From contig NZ_SJPH01000001.1 in assembly GCF_007859815.1 (NCBI RefSeq), positions 844,754 through 908,753 on the forward strand: 64,000 nucleotides of DNA. Direction: 5' to 3'. The notes beneath the pieces are model-generated. The model did not search any database. It saw only the letters and a program-made list of their open reading frames with translations, and was not told the origin of the DNA. How positions within the stretch are numbered: the stretch's first letter is position 1; each line of letters starts with the position of its first letter. Origin of the DNA: Botrimarina hoheduenensis (GTDB lineage: Bacteria > Planctomycetota > Planctomycetia > Pirellulales > Lacipirellulaceae). Below, piece by piece: positions 1 to 9,374 of the stretch. Both the position numbers and the translations under genes were made by a program.

Positions 1-486
1 AGCACCAACCTGACCGACGACATCGCCTTCACCTACATCACGACGATCGGCGACTTCGGTGCCCGTTCGCGTGGGTTCGTGCAGGGGGCACCGGACGGCG
101 ACACCGACTACAGCCACTCGCTGGTGTTCGACGTCACGCTGAGCGACAAGCTGAACTACGTGTTCCAGAGCGACCTGGTGGGTATCGATTCGCAGGGCGG
201 CGCCGTCACGGCGAACGACCAGGTGGCGATCAACCAGTACCTGTTCTACACGCTCAACGACTGCCTGGCCGCCGGTATCCGTGCGGAGTGGTGGAAGTCG
301 GACGGGTTCAGCTACGGTGAAGTGACCTACGGTCTGAACTACCGGCCGCACGCCAACCTGGTGATTCGTCCGGAAATTCGTCACGACTTCACCCCGTCCG
401 ATGCGGCGGCTGCCAACCTCGGCTTCGCCAACCAGGACGACTACGACCAGACCTCCTTCGGCATCGACGCGATCCTCACCTACTGA
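1..486 (+). CDS. Outer-membrane beta-barrel (BBP2/porin-like), C-terminal part
   Basis: The reading frame is open from base 1, so the start lies outside the window. The last ~160 residues alternate polar and hydrophobic positions in short strands, as in an outer-membrane barrel, and include a strand pair reading GLNYRPHANLVIRPEIRHDF followed by a terminal strand ending TSFGIDAILTY with an aromatic C-terminus. This pattern is typical of the OmpL-like 'beta-barrel porin-2' proteins common in Planctomycetes. It probably forms a passive pore or structural barrel in the outer membrane; substrate unknown. A strong terminator follows 133 bp after the stop. Confidence 0.7.
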   Translation, partial: STNLTDDIAFTYITTIGDFGARSRGFVQGAPDGDTDYSHSLVFDVTLSDKLNYVFQSDLVGIDSQGGAVTANDQVAINQYLFYTLNDCLAAGIRAEWWKSDGFSYGEVTYGLNYRPHANLVIRPEIRHDFTPSDAAAANLGFANQDDYDQTSFGIDAILTY

Positions 487-619
487 GCGATCGCCGAGAA
501 GAAACCCGCCGCGAGGCTCACTCGGTTGAGCGATCGCGGGGGGGAAGCCGAGCCAATCCCGCCCCCACGGCGGCACCAGCTCGGCTAAGAAGGCCAACAG
601 GAAAGCTCGCGACCCTTCG

Positions 620-657
620 CCGCGGGCCCGCCAATCGGGCGGGCCCGCGGTTTTTTT
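620..657 (+). terminator. Rho-independent terminator after the barrel gene
   Basis: A perfect 13-bp GC-rich stem (620-632 with 638-650) encloses a 5-nt loop and is followed directly by seven T residues (651-657). It serves the + strand only, ending the barrel gene; the other strand has no T tract. Confidence 0.9.
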
Positions 658-678
658 ATTGGCGGGTGCGGTAATGGC

Positions 679-1083
679 TCAGCGATCAAGCCGAAAGCCG
701 CCCGGCAGCAACACGCCAAGCGTTGTGTGGGTGACAAGTTCTTTGGTGGTTGCGTTGACCAGGAAGATGGCCATGTCGGGGCCAAACTCGTACAAGAATT
801 GTCGGCAAGCCCCACAGGGGTTCGCGACCGGGTCGGTCGCCACGGCTGTGGCCACGATCGACTTCGATCCGCTGCTGATCGCGGTGACGGCCGCCGAGCG
901 CTCGGCGCAGATCGTCAGCCCGTAGGAGCTGTTTTCCACGTTCACGCCAGCGAACACTCTTCCTTGCTCGTCGAGCACCGCGGCCCCGACTAAGAAATCA
1001 GAAAAGGGGGCGTAAGCGTTGTTGCGGACGTCGAGCGCGGCTCGGATCAGCGTTTCAATCTGCTCGGGCGTGGGAGAGTTCAT
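679..1083 (-). CDS. cdd: Cytidine deaminase
   Basis: Deaminates cytidine and deoxycytidine to uridine/deoxyuridine in cytosolic pyrimidine salvage. The 134-residue length matches the small homotetrameric CDA family. Zinc-site residues are Cys59 with catalytic Glu61 (TICAER) and the Cys90/Cys93 pair (PCGACRQF); the substrate-binding NVEN motif is at 48-51. It is the last gene of a five-gene minus-strand salvage cluster (deoC, two PNPs, deoA, cdd), 27 bp downstream of the phosphorylase gene, so its uridine products feed that phosphorylase. Confidence 0.95.
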   Translation of the reverse strand: MNSPTPEQIETLIRAALDVRNNAYAPFSDFLVGAAVLDEQGRVFAGVNVENSSYGLTICAERSAAVTAISSGSKSIVATAVATDPVANPCGACRQFLYEFGPDMAIFLVNATTKELVTHTTLGVLLPGGFRLDR

Positions 1084-1110
1084 CGCTCAAGCGTAGTCAC
1101 CCCTCCCGTT

Positions 1111-2394
1111 TCAGTCGATCCGAGCCAGCACAAGTTCTGATGCGGGGGCTCCCGCACCGATAGCAATCGCCTCTCGTGAGAGCTGCGCTGCTGAGGCTTC
1201 TGATCGCTCGCCCACGAAGAGCGTCACGAGCGGCTGGCTGACCTCGATGGCATCTCCCAGCCGAACGTGGATCTCGAGCCCCACCGTGGGATCGATCACG
1301 TCAGACTTCTGACGGCGACCGCCGCCCAGTTCAATGACGGCATAGCCTAGTTTCTCGGTGTCGATCGATGTGACGGCCCCCGCGCGATCCGCCTCTATCA
1401 CCACCTGACGGCCGCGCGGCCGGGGTTTGCTGAGATCGCCCTGCTGAGCATGGACCATCTGCTCAAACCGTTGCATGGCCGAGCCATCGTCGAGCGTGGC
1501 GGCGATGCGTTTACTGCCCTCGTGGGCGTTGGGCGAGACGCCTGCCAGCACGAGTGCTTCCGCACCCAGGGCGATGACCAGCTCACGCAGATCCGTGGGG
1601 CCACCCCCCTTAAGGCAGTCGATCGACTCGTCGATCTCAACCGCGTTGCCACATAGATTCCCGAGCGGCTCGTTCATCTGCGTGATCAGCGCGGCCGTTT
1701 GCACCCCCATCCGCTTACCAGTGTCAACCAGCGAACGGGCAAGCTCCTTAGCCTGGTCGAGCGTCTTCATGAAGGCACCGCTGCCGCATTTGACATCCAG
1801 CACAAGCGCGTCGAGCCCCTCGGCCAGCTTCTTGCTCATGATGCTGGCGGTGATGAGCGGGATCGAGGGGACCGTGCCGGTCACGTCACGCAGCGCGTAG
1901 AGCTTGCGATCAGCAGGGACGAGCTTCGGCGAGGCGCTGCAGATGACGCACCCAACTTCGTCGGCGATACGCTGGGCTGCGGCTGAGTCGTAATCGATCC
2001 GGAAACCGGGAATCGCTTCGAGCTTGTCGAGCGTGCCACCCGTGGCCCCGAGTCCGCGACCCGAGATCATCGGCACCCGCACGCCGCAGCAGGCCAATGC
2101 CGGCGCGAGCGGGATCGAGACCTTGTCGCCAACCCCGCCGCTGGAGTGCTTGTCGACGTTTTTCCGATCGGCTGCGGCTGAAGAGGCAAACGTCTCGCCT
2201 GAGCGGAGCATCGCCTCGGTCAGCGCGGCGGTTTCGGCGGTGCTCATACCGCGTAGAAAGACGGCCATGGCCCACGCCGCCATTTGATAATCGGGCACTT
2301 CGTCGGCGGCGTAAGCGGTGATCAGCCCGCCGATCTCGTCCGCGGAGAGTTCGGCTCCGTCCCGCTTCTTGGCGATCAGTTGGGCAACATTCAT
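1111..2394 (-). CDS. deoA: Thymidine / pyrimidine-nucleoside phosphorylase
   Basis: Phosphorolyses thymidine (and, if a PyNP, uridine) to base plus (deoxy)ribose-1-phosphate. The 427 residues match the family length. The phosphate-binding signature KHSSGGVGDK is at 82-91 and the family motif SGRGLGATGGT at 111-121; a later SIMSKK...LDVKCGSGAFMK segment carries the pyrimidine-binding Lys/Ser and the invariant GSGAF turn. It lies 15 bp after the upstream PNP stop and so is almost certainly co-transcribed. Whether it is strict thymidine phosphorylase or broader PyNP cannot be decided by eye. Confidence 0.93.
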   Translation of the reverse strand: MNVAQLIAKKRDGAELSADEIGGLITAYAADEVPDYQMAAWAMAVFLRGMSTAETAALTEAMLRSGETFASSAAADRKNVDKHSSGGVGDKVSIPLAPALACCGVRVPMISGRGLGATGGTLDKLEAIPGFRIDYDSAAAQRIADEVGCVICSASPKLVPADRKLYALRDVTGTVPSIPLITASIMSKKLAEGLDALVLDVKCGSGAFMKTLDQAKELARSLVDTGKRMGVQTAALITQMNEPLGNLCGNAVEIDESIDCLKGGGPTDLRELVIALGAEALVLAGVSPNAHEGSKRIAATLDDGSAMQRFEQMVHAQQGDLSKPRPRGRQVVIEADRAGAVTSIDTEKLGYAVIELGGGRRQKSDVIDPTVGLEIHVRLGDAIEVSQPLVTLFVGERSEASAAQLSREAIAIGAGAPASELVLARID

Positions 2395-2409
2395 ACGATC
2401 AATCTTGCG

Positions 2410-3243
2410 TTAGGAACTCGCGAGAACCACCGCCTCGACGATAGCTTGCAGCTTCTTTCCGGCCGAAGCGGCTGCGGCGATCACTTCCTCGTGGGTCGTC
2501 TCGCCAAGCTGGTCGGGCGAGCAGGCGTTGGTGATGGTCGACAGGCCGAGCACACGCATGCCGCAGTGCGCGGCGGCGACAACTTCCGGCACGGTCGACA
2601 TGCCGGCGGCGTCGCCGCCCAAACGCCGGGCCATGCGGTACTCGGCGCGGGTTTCGTACGTCGGGCCGAGCATGCCGACGTAGACGCCGCGCGGGCAAAA
2701 AAAACCTTCACGACGGGCAACCGCCTCGGCTAGTTCCATCAGAGGCTGGTCGTAAGGTGCCGACATGTCGGGGAAGCGTGGGCCGAGACGGTCGTCGTTC
2801 ACTCCCCGCAGCGGGTTCTGGAACATAAAGTTGATGTGATCGTCGATGAGCATGACGTCGCCCACCTGGTAGCGCGGATTCAAACCACCGGCGGCGTTCG
2901 AGACGAGCAGCGTGTTAACCCCCAGCTGATTGAGCACCCACACCGGGAACGCCGCTTGCTGCGCGTTCCAGCCTTCGTACAAATGAAAGCGTCCTTGCAG
3001 AGCGACGACAGATTGGCCCGTGTCGCCCAGCTTGCCCACCATCAATCGGCCCGCATGTCCCGCGGCCGTTGAACGTGGAAAATGGGGCAGGTCAGCGTAG
3101 GGCAGGGCGATCGGCTGGTGGATCTCGTGGGCCAGATCGCCCAGTCCTGAGCCGAGAATGATCCCCACCCGCGGCGTCACCGAGTTGATGGCCGTGCGGA
3201 TTGCAGCGGCGGCTTCTTCGACGGCCCCGAAGAGATGCTTCAC
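2410..3243 (-). CDS. punA: Purine nucleoside phosphorylase (Asn-type, 6-oxopurine)
   Basis: A 277-residue trimeric-type PNP that splits inosine/guanosine to base and ribose-1-phosphate. Visible motifs: phosphate loop GIILGSGLG (27-35), GRFHLYEGW (84-92), SNAAGGLNP (115-123), GPTYETRAE with purine-contacting Glu198, GMSTVPEV (214-221) and ITNACS with Asn239. Glu plus Asn at these two positions is the human-PNP-like arrangement for 6-oxopurines. It starts with GTG, sharing a GTGA overlap with the stop of the preceding paralogue, so the pair is translationally coupled. Confidence 0.92.
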   Translation of the reverse strand: MKHLFGAVEEAAAAIRTAINSVTPRVGIILGSGLGDLAHEIHQPIALPYADLPHFPRSTAAGHAGRLMVGKLGDTGQSVVALQGRFHLYEGWNAQQAAFPVWVLNQLGVNTLLVSNAAGGLNPRYQVGDVMLIDDHINFMFQNPLRGVNDDRLGPRFPDMSAPYDQPLMELAEAVARREGFFCPRGVYVGMLGPTYETRAEYRMARRLGGDAAGMSTVPEVVAAAHCGMRVLGLSTITNACSPDQLGETTHEEVIAAAASAGKKLQAIVEAVVLASS

Positions 3244-4091
3244 CGGGGTGCCACCGTCTCAAGCTTCGCCGCTTCGTGATCCAGGATGCCTTCGACCAGC
3301 GCGCGCAGCTTAGGCTCGGCCGAATTCGCCACGCGGATGATCTCTTCGACGATCGCCGGCTCGAGCGCATCGGGCAGGCACATGTCGGTCACCACCGCCA
3401 TGCCAAATACCCGCAAGCCACAATGCACGGCGACGATCACCTCCGGGGCGGTTGACATGCCGACCACATCGGCACCAATGCCGCGCAAGAAGCGATACTC
3501 GGCGCGGGTTTCCAGGCAGGGACCCAGCACCGCGACGCTCACGCCCCGATGAACGACAAAGTCATTGCGCCGTGCGATGGCTTGCCCTTCTGCCAACAGC
3601 TCAAAATCGTAGGGCTGTGACATATCGGGGAAGCGTGGGCCGAGCCGATCATCGTTCACCCCCACCAGCGGATTGTCGCCGATCAGGTTGATGTGATCGT
3701 CGATCAACATGACGTCGCCCGGCTTGTAGTAGGGGTTCATGCCACCAACCGCCTGCGAAACGACGAGCATCTCAGCACCGAGCGCCCGCATCACCCGCAC
3801 GGGCAGGGTGATCTGGCTGAGCGGATAGCCCTCGTAGGCGTGGAAGCGGCCTTCCATGACCATCACCGGCAAGCCGCGGAGCACGCCGAATACCAAACGG
3901 CCGCGATGGCTCGTCGCGGTCGAAACGGGGAAATGAGGGATGTCGGCGTAGTCGAGGGTCGCTTCGACTTCGATCCGCTCGGCGAAGTTGCCCAGGCCGG
4001 TGCCCAGGATGATGCCGGCGTGGGGCGTTTTGTCCCAAACGGTGCGGATTTTCGCGACCGCTTCGTTAATCTGATCAAACAGGTGCAGCAT
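3240..4091 (-). CDS. Second purine nucleoside phosphorylase paralogue (Asp-type)
   Basis: A 283-residue PNP family member, clearly paralogous to its neighbour, with GIILGTGLG (27-35), GRFHAYEGY (81-89), AVGGMNP and GMSTAPEV (211-218). The purine-contacting Glu is kept (Glu194 in GPCLETRAE), but the Asn of the TN motif is Asp236 (VVTDMC). In this superfamily Asp at that position is found in methylthioadenosine phosphorylases and favours 6-aminopurines, so adenosine-type substrates are possible. That is inference from one residue. It lies 59 bp downstream of deoC and overlaps the next gene by 4 bp. Confidence 0.88.
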   Translation of the reverse strand: MLHLFDQINEAVAKIRTVWDKTPHAGIILGTGLGNFAERIEVEATLDYADIPHFPVSTATSHRGRLVFGVLRGLPVMVMEGRFHAYEGYPLSQITLPVRVMRALGAEMLVVSQAVGGMNPYYKPGDVMLIDDHINLIGDNPLVGVNDDRLGPRFPDMSQPYDFELLAEGQAIARRNDFVVHRGVSVAVLGPCLETRAEYRFLRGIGADVVGMSTAPEVIVAVHCGLRVFGMAVVTDMCLPDALEPAIVEEIIRVANSAEPKLRALVEGILDHEAAKLETVAPR

Positions 4092-4150
4092 GACGTTGAG
4101 AAAATAAGAGGCGGTTATCAGGTGGGCAAGAATTGGGCCTCACCGGTTTA

Positions 4151-4852
4151 TCAATACGAAGCGCCCGACTTGCCCGCTGCGATCGCCGCGGTGGCGCTGG
4201 TGCCGAGACGCGTCGCCCCGGCTTCGACCATGGCAAGTGCGTCCTCCAGAGAGCGGATACCGCCCGAGGCTTTAACCTGCACCGCCGGGCTGCATGCGCC
4301 GCGCATCAAACGGATGTCTGCTACGGTCGCGCCCGTGGAGGTGAGCGCTCCGCTGTCGCCTTTAACGAAGCCGAAGCCTGTCGAGGTCTTTACGAAAGCG
4401 GCACCCGCCGCTTCGCTCAGTTCACACAGTTTGATCTTCGTCGCGTCGTCCGGCAGGAGGCCGGTTTCGAAGATGACTTTGGTGATGGCACGATGCTCAC
4501 GGGCGGCGGCGACCACCGCGGCGATATCGTCTGCCACCAGCGACCATTCGCCCGCCAGCGCCGCGCCGAGGTTGACGACCATGTCGACCTCACGGGCGCC
4601 GTCCTGGCACGCCGCGTGCGTTTCGGCGACCTTCGCGGCGGTGCTTGTGCCGCCGTGGGGGAAACCGATCACGGTGCTGGGCAAGACGCTAGAACCGGCG
4701 AGCAGCCGGGTCGCTAGCGCGACGTGTGACGGCTTAACGCAGATGCTGGCCACGCCCACCTCGCGGCACAGCGCGCAAGCCGACTCGACATCGGCCGAGG
4801 TCTGCGTGGGGTGCAGCACGGCGTGATCGATCAGCTTGACTACGTTGGTCAT
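4151..4852 (-). CDS. deoC: Deoxyribose-phosphate aldolase
   Basis: Cleaves deoxyribose-5-phosphate to acetaldehyde and glyceraldehyde-3-phosphate, draining the sugar released by the phosphorylases of the same operon. The 233-residue class I aldolase shows the Schiff-base lysine in FVKTSTGF (Lys155), the acid/base Asp in REVDMVVNLG (Asp90) and the second lysine in VKASGGIRS (Lys194). It is the first gene of the minus-strand salvage cluster; the 144-bp gap upstream (4853-4996) is the likely promoter region, though no clear operator was seen. A separate phosphopentomutase gene is not in the window. Confidence 0.94.
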   Translation of the reverse strand: MTNVVKLIDHAVLHPTQTSADVESACALCREVGVASICVKPSHVALATRLLAGSSVLPSTVIGFPHGGTSTAAKVAETHAACQDGAREVDMVVNLGAALAGEWSLVADDIAAVVAAAREHRAITKVIFETGLLPDDATKIKLCELSEAAGAAFVKTSTGFGFVKGDSGALTSTGATVADIRLMRGACSPAVQVKASGGIRSLEDALAMVEAGATRLGTSATAAIAAGKSGASY

Positions 4853-4996
4853 CGGTTGGGGGCCTTCGGCTAGAGATGCGTACGAGCCGAGAGACTAAGC
4901 CAGTCGAAGCCGCGAGGCAACTGCCTGAGTAGCGGACTTGGGCAGCGCTACGGCGGCAGGGTCGGCTGCCACACCGCTTGCTTCAGCGAAAGCGCG

Positions 4997-6049
4997 TCAC
5001 CGCGTGGCGGTGGCGGGCGGCAGAGCCAGATCGACGACCACGGGGAAATGGTCTGAGGTTTCGAGGCCCACCACATGGGCAATAAACGCGCGGCGGATAT
5101 AGGGCTCGAACGCCTTGGGGAGCAAGATGTGATCGATCATCGTGTAGACATCGTCTCCGTCGCCCGCCCCGTTCTCGTTGCGGTCCCAGTGCGACGTGTA
5201 GCGGTCTTCCTTGTTGACAATCTTCTTGGCGACGTTCACCAGTTCCTCCCCCGGCCGCTCGGGATCGAAGTCCTTGAGCTTGGCGAGCGCTTCGGTCTTG
5301 GTGTCGCGTGTGTCGTCGCGGTCGGGGACGGCCGGGTCATAGTCGTTCAGGTCGCCCAGCACGACGGGCAGGTAGCCCTTGCCGACAATCTGGCTGCGGA
5401 CGATCCGTCGAGCGACCTCAACTTCGGCCATCCGCTTGGCGTTCGAGTAGGCTTCGTCAGGATTGCTCTTCAGGTGCAACCCCAAGAAGCCCAGCTTGTG
5501 GCCCGCGATCGTTAGGTAGTACAGCGAATTGCGACCGAGCGAGGTGACGTCGGTGTCGGGGTCGCCGTCCCAGTTGGTGAACGAATAAGATGCGTTCCAG
5601 GTGGGGTCGTCGTCCTCGCTCCAGATGGTGCGGATCGGCTGGCCCTCGACCTCGTCGATCGGCAGACGCGTGATCAACGCCACGTCCATGCCGGAGAAGT
5701 TGTCGTGGCTCTCGATGTGATAGCCGCGGTAGTCTTTCAGGCCTTTGTCGTGCAAACGGCTGATGAGTGCATCGACGGCCTCGACACTGGTCACTTCGAC
5801 AAGGTTCAGCACATCGGGCGTGAGCACCTCAATGAGGTCCGCCACACGATCGAGCTGCGCGTCGCGAGCCTGATTGAACCGATACTTTTGCAGCTGGCCG
5901 GCCCGGACCCCGGGCGCTGTCAGGATCTCGGCATTGAAGGTAACGATCCGTACGGCTGTGGTTTCGGCTGCCTTGGCCGGAGCAAGCCCCGCCAGGATCG
6001 TCAGAGTCAGCAGGGCAGCAGAGAGGGGGAATCGACCGGTGCGGTTCAT
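4997..6049 (-). CDS. Secreted endonuclease/exonuclease/phosphatase (EEP) family protein
   Basis: A 350-residue protein with an N-terminal Sec signal (charged start, hydrophobic stretch to ~25, AKA-type cleavage site). The EEP fold (DNase I/Mg-dependent phosphatase) is seen from TFNAEIL near 39, the metal-binding Glu in LNLVEVTS, the Asp/Asn pair in [10 protein letters not shown] and the C-terminal [10 protein letters not shown]. The real substrate (DNA, sphingolipid or inositol phosphate) cannot be told from these motifs. The start codon overlaps the stop of the DUF1559 gene by 4 bp (ATGA), implying co-translation with it. Confidence 0.82.
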   Translation of the reverse strand: MNRTGRFPLSAALLTLTILAGLAPAKAAETTAVRIVTFNAEILTAPGVRAGQLQKYRFNQARDAQLDRVADLIEVLTPDVLNLVEVTSVEAVDALISRLHDKGLKDYRGYHIESHDNFSGMDVALITRLPIDEVEGQPIRTIWSEDDDPTWNASYSFTNWDGDPDTDVTSLGRNSLYYLTIAGHKLGFLGLHLKSNPDEAYSNAKRMAEVEVARRIVRSQIVGKGYLPVVLGDLNDYDPAVPDRDDTRDTKTEALAKLKDFDPERPGEELVNVAKKIVNKEDRYTSHWDRNENGAGDGDDVYTMIDHILLPKAFEPYIRRAFIAHVVGLETSDHFPVVVDLALPPATATR

Positions 6050-7137
6050 GGCAGCTCGCTGGCCACGTCGTCCGCAGCACGGGTGAAGAAGGTCACGAAC
6101 GTCTCAACGTCGATGTCTTCGGTGGTGAAGTGAACCGATCCGTCGCCGTACAGGATCTGGCTGCCGCCCGGATGGAAGGCGTAGATCTCGCCGAAGTTGT
6201 CGCAGTTCATAACGGTCGTTAGGCCGCAGACCGGCGAGGCACCGAAGATGCCGTACGAGCTTGGAGCTGCCCACGGACCCCCGTCGGTCAAACGATCCAT
6301 GAAGGGATCATTGCCGTTTGGTTTACCCGCGACATAGTTGAGGGGTCGTCCGGCTTGCTCGAAGAGCATAAAGGTTTTCGACAAGCCGTCGGTGACCTTA
6401 CGCAGCGACGAAGAAGTGTCTTGCATCATGCCGACCAGCGTCTCCACGCCGCGATCCTGCGCGAGTCCCGCGGCGACAAGCGTATCGCAGAATTCAACGG
6501 CTTGGATATCGACCAGAGCGACGTAGTCGCACGCGGCGGCACCCACATCAAAGGTCTGGCTGCCTACAGTCTGTACCTGAATGCCGCGACGCTCATCGAT
6601 CGAGGGTGCCGAGGGGCAGTAGAACTCGGGGACGATGCTGGATGACGCCTGCAGGTTCGTCGTGCCCGCCGCATTCACCCGATCGCTATCCCAGCTGAAC
6701 CCCAAGTCCATTTGGTCGGCGATCGCCTGTTGCTCCATATAAGGCAGGATAAAAGTGAACAGGTAGTGGCTGGTCTTGCCGTTGGGGCAGACCCGCTCGC
6801 CAGATTGCCGGCTCTCGCAGGGACCCGATCCCCCGTTCTCTTTGACGCAATCCAATTGAATCGTTGCCCCGCTGGGCAGTTTGACGGGGACTTTCCCGTC
6901 TTTGGTGCCGTTCGGCACAAAATTGGGCGTGTAAGCGAGCGGCAGTTCGCCGAAGGCCGACTCGTAGTTGAGAACCGCCAAGCCGAGCTGCTTGAACTGG
7001 TTGGTGCACTGGATACGGCGGGCCGCTTCACGCGCCGCCTGCACCGCGGGCAACAGGAGGGCTACGAGAATGCCGATGATCGCGATGACCACGAGCAGCT
7101 CAACGAGCGTGAAACCAGGGGCAGGGCGTCGCTTCAT
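6046..7137 (-). CDS. DUF1559 prepilin-like protein (H-X9-DG)
   Basis: Begins [20 protein letters not shown], a type IV prepilin/pseudopilin leader (cleavage after the Gly before FTLVE) continuing into a long hydrophobic helix and AAREAARR. The C-terminus carries the planctomycete H-X9-DG motif ([12 protein letters not shown]). Members of DUF1559 are found in dozens to hundreds of copies per planctomycete genome; function unknown, presumably cell-surface. I chose the ATG at 7137 because the prepilin leader begins there; the frame stays open to 7176 but the extra residues are non-leader-like. 363 residues. Confidence 0.9.
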   Translation of the reverse strand: MKRRPAPGFTLVELLVVIAIIGILVALLLPAVQAAREAARRIQCTNQFKQLGLAVLNYESAFGELPLAYTPNFVPNGTKDGKVPVKLPSGATIQLDCVKENGGSGPCESRQSGERVCPNGKTSHYLFTFILPYMEQQAIADQMDLGFSWDSDRVNAAGTTNLQASSSIVPEFYCPSAPSIDERRGIQVQTVGSQTFDVGAAACDYVALVDIQAVEFCDTLVAAGLAQDRGVETLVGMMQDTSSSLRKVTDGLSKTFMLFEQAGRPLNYVAGKPNGNDPFMDRLTDGGPWAAPSSYGIFGASPVCGLTTVMNCDNFGEIYAFHPGGSQILYGDGSVHFTTEDIDVETFVTFFTRAADDVASELP

Positions 7138-7258
7138 AGGAATGATCGGGGGATCATAGGAAGGGGGGCCTGGCATGACCCGGGAAGCAATCGGCGTGTG
7201 CCGCTCGTCCGGGTGGTAGTCGATGACCGGTCGGTCGTGTTCTCGCGACCCCGCACCG

Positions 7259-7939
7259 TTAGCGGCGCTGGCGTGTCGCGGGTTCGAGTTGGAAGGGGGG
7301 AAGGGTTGTCGCTTCGGCAGGCACGGTGGCGGTTAGACCGCTCTCGGCGGGCTTGGCGTACTTGCGATCGATCCTGGGGGGACTGGTGGCATCGTCATCG
7401 TTGCCCCGTTTGCCGCGGCTTCCGCCGCCGACGACCATCACTTGGTAGTCACCGGCGGGGGCACCGTCGTCTTTCAGGAACGTTGTTAGGATAAACGAAC
7501 CGTCCGGACCCGTCACGCCAGAAGGACGTTCTTTTTGGAAAGCTTCGCTGCCCCCGACCGGGCAGAAGATCACCCGCGCACCCGCTGCGGGCTTACCGCC
7601 CACCTGTACCGAGCCGCTTACCGGGTAACGGCGAATCTTGCCATCGCCACAGCCCAGGAGCATCGTCACAGCAAAGCTGAGCATCGCCAGCCTCGCCAGG
7701 CGTAATCGCTTGCGGGCTGCGTCTGACGACGTGCTCAAGACTGCGTCTGTCGGCGTGCTCAAGGCGGCAATTACCGGCGTGATCAAGCCTGGGGGCGATT
7801 GCGCTATCGGTACCGGTGCTTGTGCAGCCTGTGAGGCAGAGGGATTGGTCCGGCGGGGCGTCATCATGATCGCGGGCACGGAGCGACTCGTTCGAGGCGG
7901 GCGGGCGGATGGGGTGCAATCGGCCAGGCGTGCTGGCAC
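7259..7939 (-). CDS. Small lipoprotein, carboxypeptidase-regulatory-like fold
   Basis: The secure part is a lipobox (LLGC) followed by [18 protein letters not shown] and a beta-sandwich-like domain ([39 protein letters not shown]). This is the planctomycete 'transthyretin/carboxypeptidase-regulatory-like' lipoprotein type, often encoded beside DUF1559 genes, as here. The frame stays open to 7939, but the first ~65 residues are Pro/Ser-rich and unlike a signal peptide. More likely starts are a TTG at 7738 (basic n-region KRLRLAR, then the hydrophobic stretch) or the ATG at 7684, which has GAGG six bases upstream but no basic n-region. Function unknown. Confidence 0.65.
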   Translation of the reverse strand: MPARLADCTPSARPPRTSRSVPAIMMTPRRTNPSASQAAQAPVPIAQSPPGLITPVIAALSTPTDAVLSTSSDAARKRLRLARLAMLSFAVTMLLGCGDGKIRRYPVSGSVQVGGKPAAGARVIFCPVGGSEAFQKERPSGVTGPDGSFILTTFLKDDGAPAGDYQVMVVGGGSRGKRGNDDDATSPPRIDRKYAKPAESGLTATVPAEATTLPPFQLEPATRQRR

Positions 7940-8169
7940 GCCATCCGGGGGGACCGGCAGCCTACCCGAAAATTACAAGCCGTCAAACGACTTGACGCGG
8001 TAGTCCGCCGATTCTTAACGGTTCGGGGGAGTGGCATTTCCGGATAACCGTGCCCTACACAGGCCGGCGCGAACGACCGTTGGGGCTGGGAAACAGTCGG
8101 TAACCCCTCTTGTTTTACCGCCACGCGTTGAGCGGCGAAGACTCGGCGGCTAGGAGGAGGACTCCGTGG

Positions 8170-8973
8170 CTAGTAAGTGAAGTGCTTGATTGGCTCGCCT
8201 TTATCTTCCAGGTCGGTCAGCGCATCGATACCCAGCTCCAGATGGATGTGCGACCAGTCACGGGTCACCGCGGCATCGCTCGCCGAAGTCTTGATCCCGT
8301 CGGGCGACGTTGGCACGTCCGAAACCAAAAGCAACGCCCCCCGCGCGATCTGATTGCTGTGCCCCACAATGAATAGCGTGGCGGTCTCCATATCGATGCC
8401 AATCGGCGTGTAGCTCTTGAGCCTTTCACGGAACGCGGGGTCGTGCTCCCAGACGCGTCGGTTGGTTGTATAGATCACACCGGTGCGGTAGTCGAGCTTA
8501 CGCTCGAGGAGCTTGTCCGAAACAAACTTGTGCAGCTTGAAAGAGGGCAGGGCGGGCACGGCTGGAGGTAGGTAGTCGTCACTCGTGCCCTCGCCGCGGA
8601 TGGCTCCGATGGGGAGGATGAAGTGCCCGATCTCGGTCGAGTGCTTCAGGCCCCCACATTTGCCAAGAAACAACACCGCATTGGGGCGACGAGCGGTCAG
8701 CAGGTCCATGATCGTCGCGGCATTGGGCGAACCGATGCCGAAGTTGATCAGCGTGAGCCCTTCGCTGTTTGTGGCGGCCTGCATCGGGCGGTCGATGCCG
8801 CGGATCGGACAGTCAAACCGTTCCGCAAAGCGGTTCACGTAGTCGCGAAAGTTGGTTAGCAGCACGTAGTCACCAAACTCGCTGAGCGACATCCCCGTGT
8901 AACGAGGCAGCCAATCACGCGCGAGCGCCTCCTTGGTGGGAAGGTCAGCCTGCGGATCGAGGGGCGTATCCAT
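8170..8973 (-). CDS. amn: AMP nucleosidase (short form)
   Basis: A 267-residue member of the PNP/UDP phosphorylase fold, best matched to the short AMP nucleosidases of Bacteroidetes/Planctomycetes that hydrolyse AMP to adenine and ribose-5-phosphate. Motifs: INFGIGSPNAATIMDLL, LFLGKCGGLKH, IGIDMETATLFIVGH (the EMEsA-like substrate loop as DMETA) and LLLVSDVP. It stands alone on the minus strand, separate from the salvage operon but in the same pathway. The call rests on motif spacing; another nucleoside phosphorylase is possible. Confidence 0.8.
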   Translation of the reverse strand: MDTPLDPQADLPTKEALARDWLPRYTGMSLSEFGDYVLLTNFRDYVNRFAERFDCPIRGIDRPMQAATNSEGLTLINFGIGSPNAATIMDLLTARRPNAVLFLGKCGGLKHSTEIGHFILPIGAIRGEGTSDDYLPPAVPALPSFKLHKFVSDKLLERKLDYRTGVIYTTNRRVWEHDPAFRERLKSYTPIGIDMETATLFIVGHSNQIARGALLLVSDVPTSPDGIKTSASDAAVTRDWSHIHLELGIDALTDLEDKGEPIKHFTY

Positions 8974-9374
8974 GCGCTAAGGTCTCACTTGGGGGGCTCT
9001 CAGCGGCTGAAGCTAAGTTGCACTTTCAGGGGAGCGGGCGAATCTACCCGCAGTTGGTGGCTGGCACGCGACCCCTCGACGGGCTGGGAGGCAAATCCGG
9101 CAACGAGGCAGCATCACCAACCAAGTTGCCGCTCCGCGAAGGCTAGGGCGGGTTTCGCTAGCTGGCAAGCTCGGTCGCCTGCCGGCACGCCCGATTTCTT
9201 TCCCCGTTTTAGCGGCACCCCACCCGCGCGACGGGGTTAGTGGTCTTGATAACTCGGCTTATGCCGAGCCGCTCCAACACGGGCCACAGGCCTGACCCGC
9301 TGCCCGCTTGCCGTGCAGCGGCGGGGCCGTTGGAGCCGCTACCGCACTACAGAAACATTAGGGAGACAGGCGTC
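8974..9374 (+). other. 401-bp divergent intergenic region with two small hairpins
   Basis: No gene was found here. The right part, which would be the 5' leader of the downstream exported protein, has two perfect inverted repeats: CTCGGC-TTAT-GCCGAG (9253-9268) and CCGCTGC/GCAGCGG (9297-9321). Neither is followed by a T tract. The Shine-Dalgarno-like GGGAGACAGG (9361-9370) sits just before the ATG at 9375. Confidence 0.5.

Noticed and set aside
3693-4826. 377-codon + strand open frame opposite the second PNP and deoC
   Set aside because: Covers two well-supported enzymes on the other strand; no recognisable motif.
7711-7790. Short direct repeats (GTGCTCAAG-like) in the lipoprotein 5' region as a regulatory array
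   Set aside because: Units are imperfect and few, and lie where the start codon itself is uncertain.
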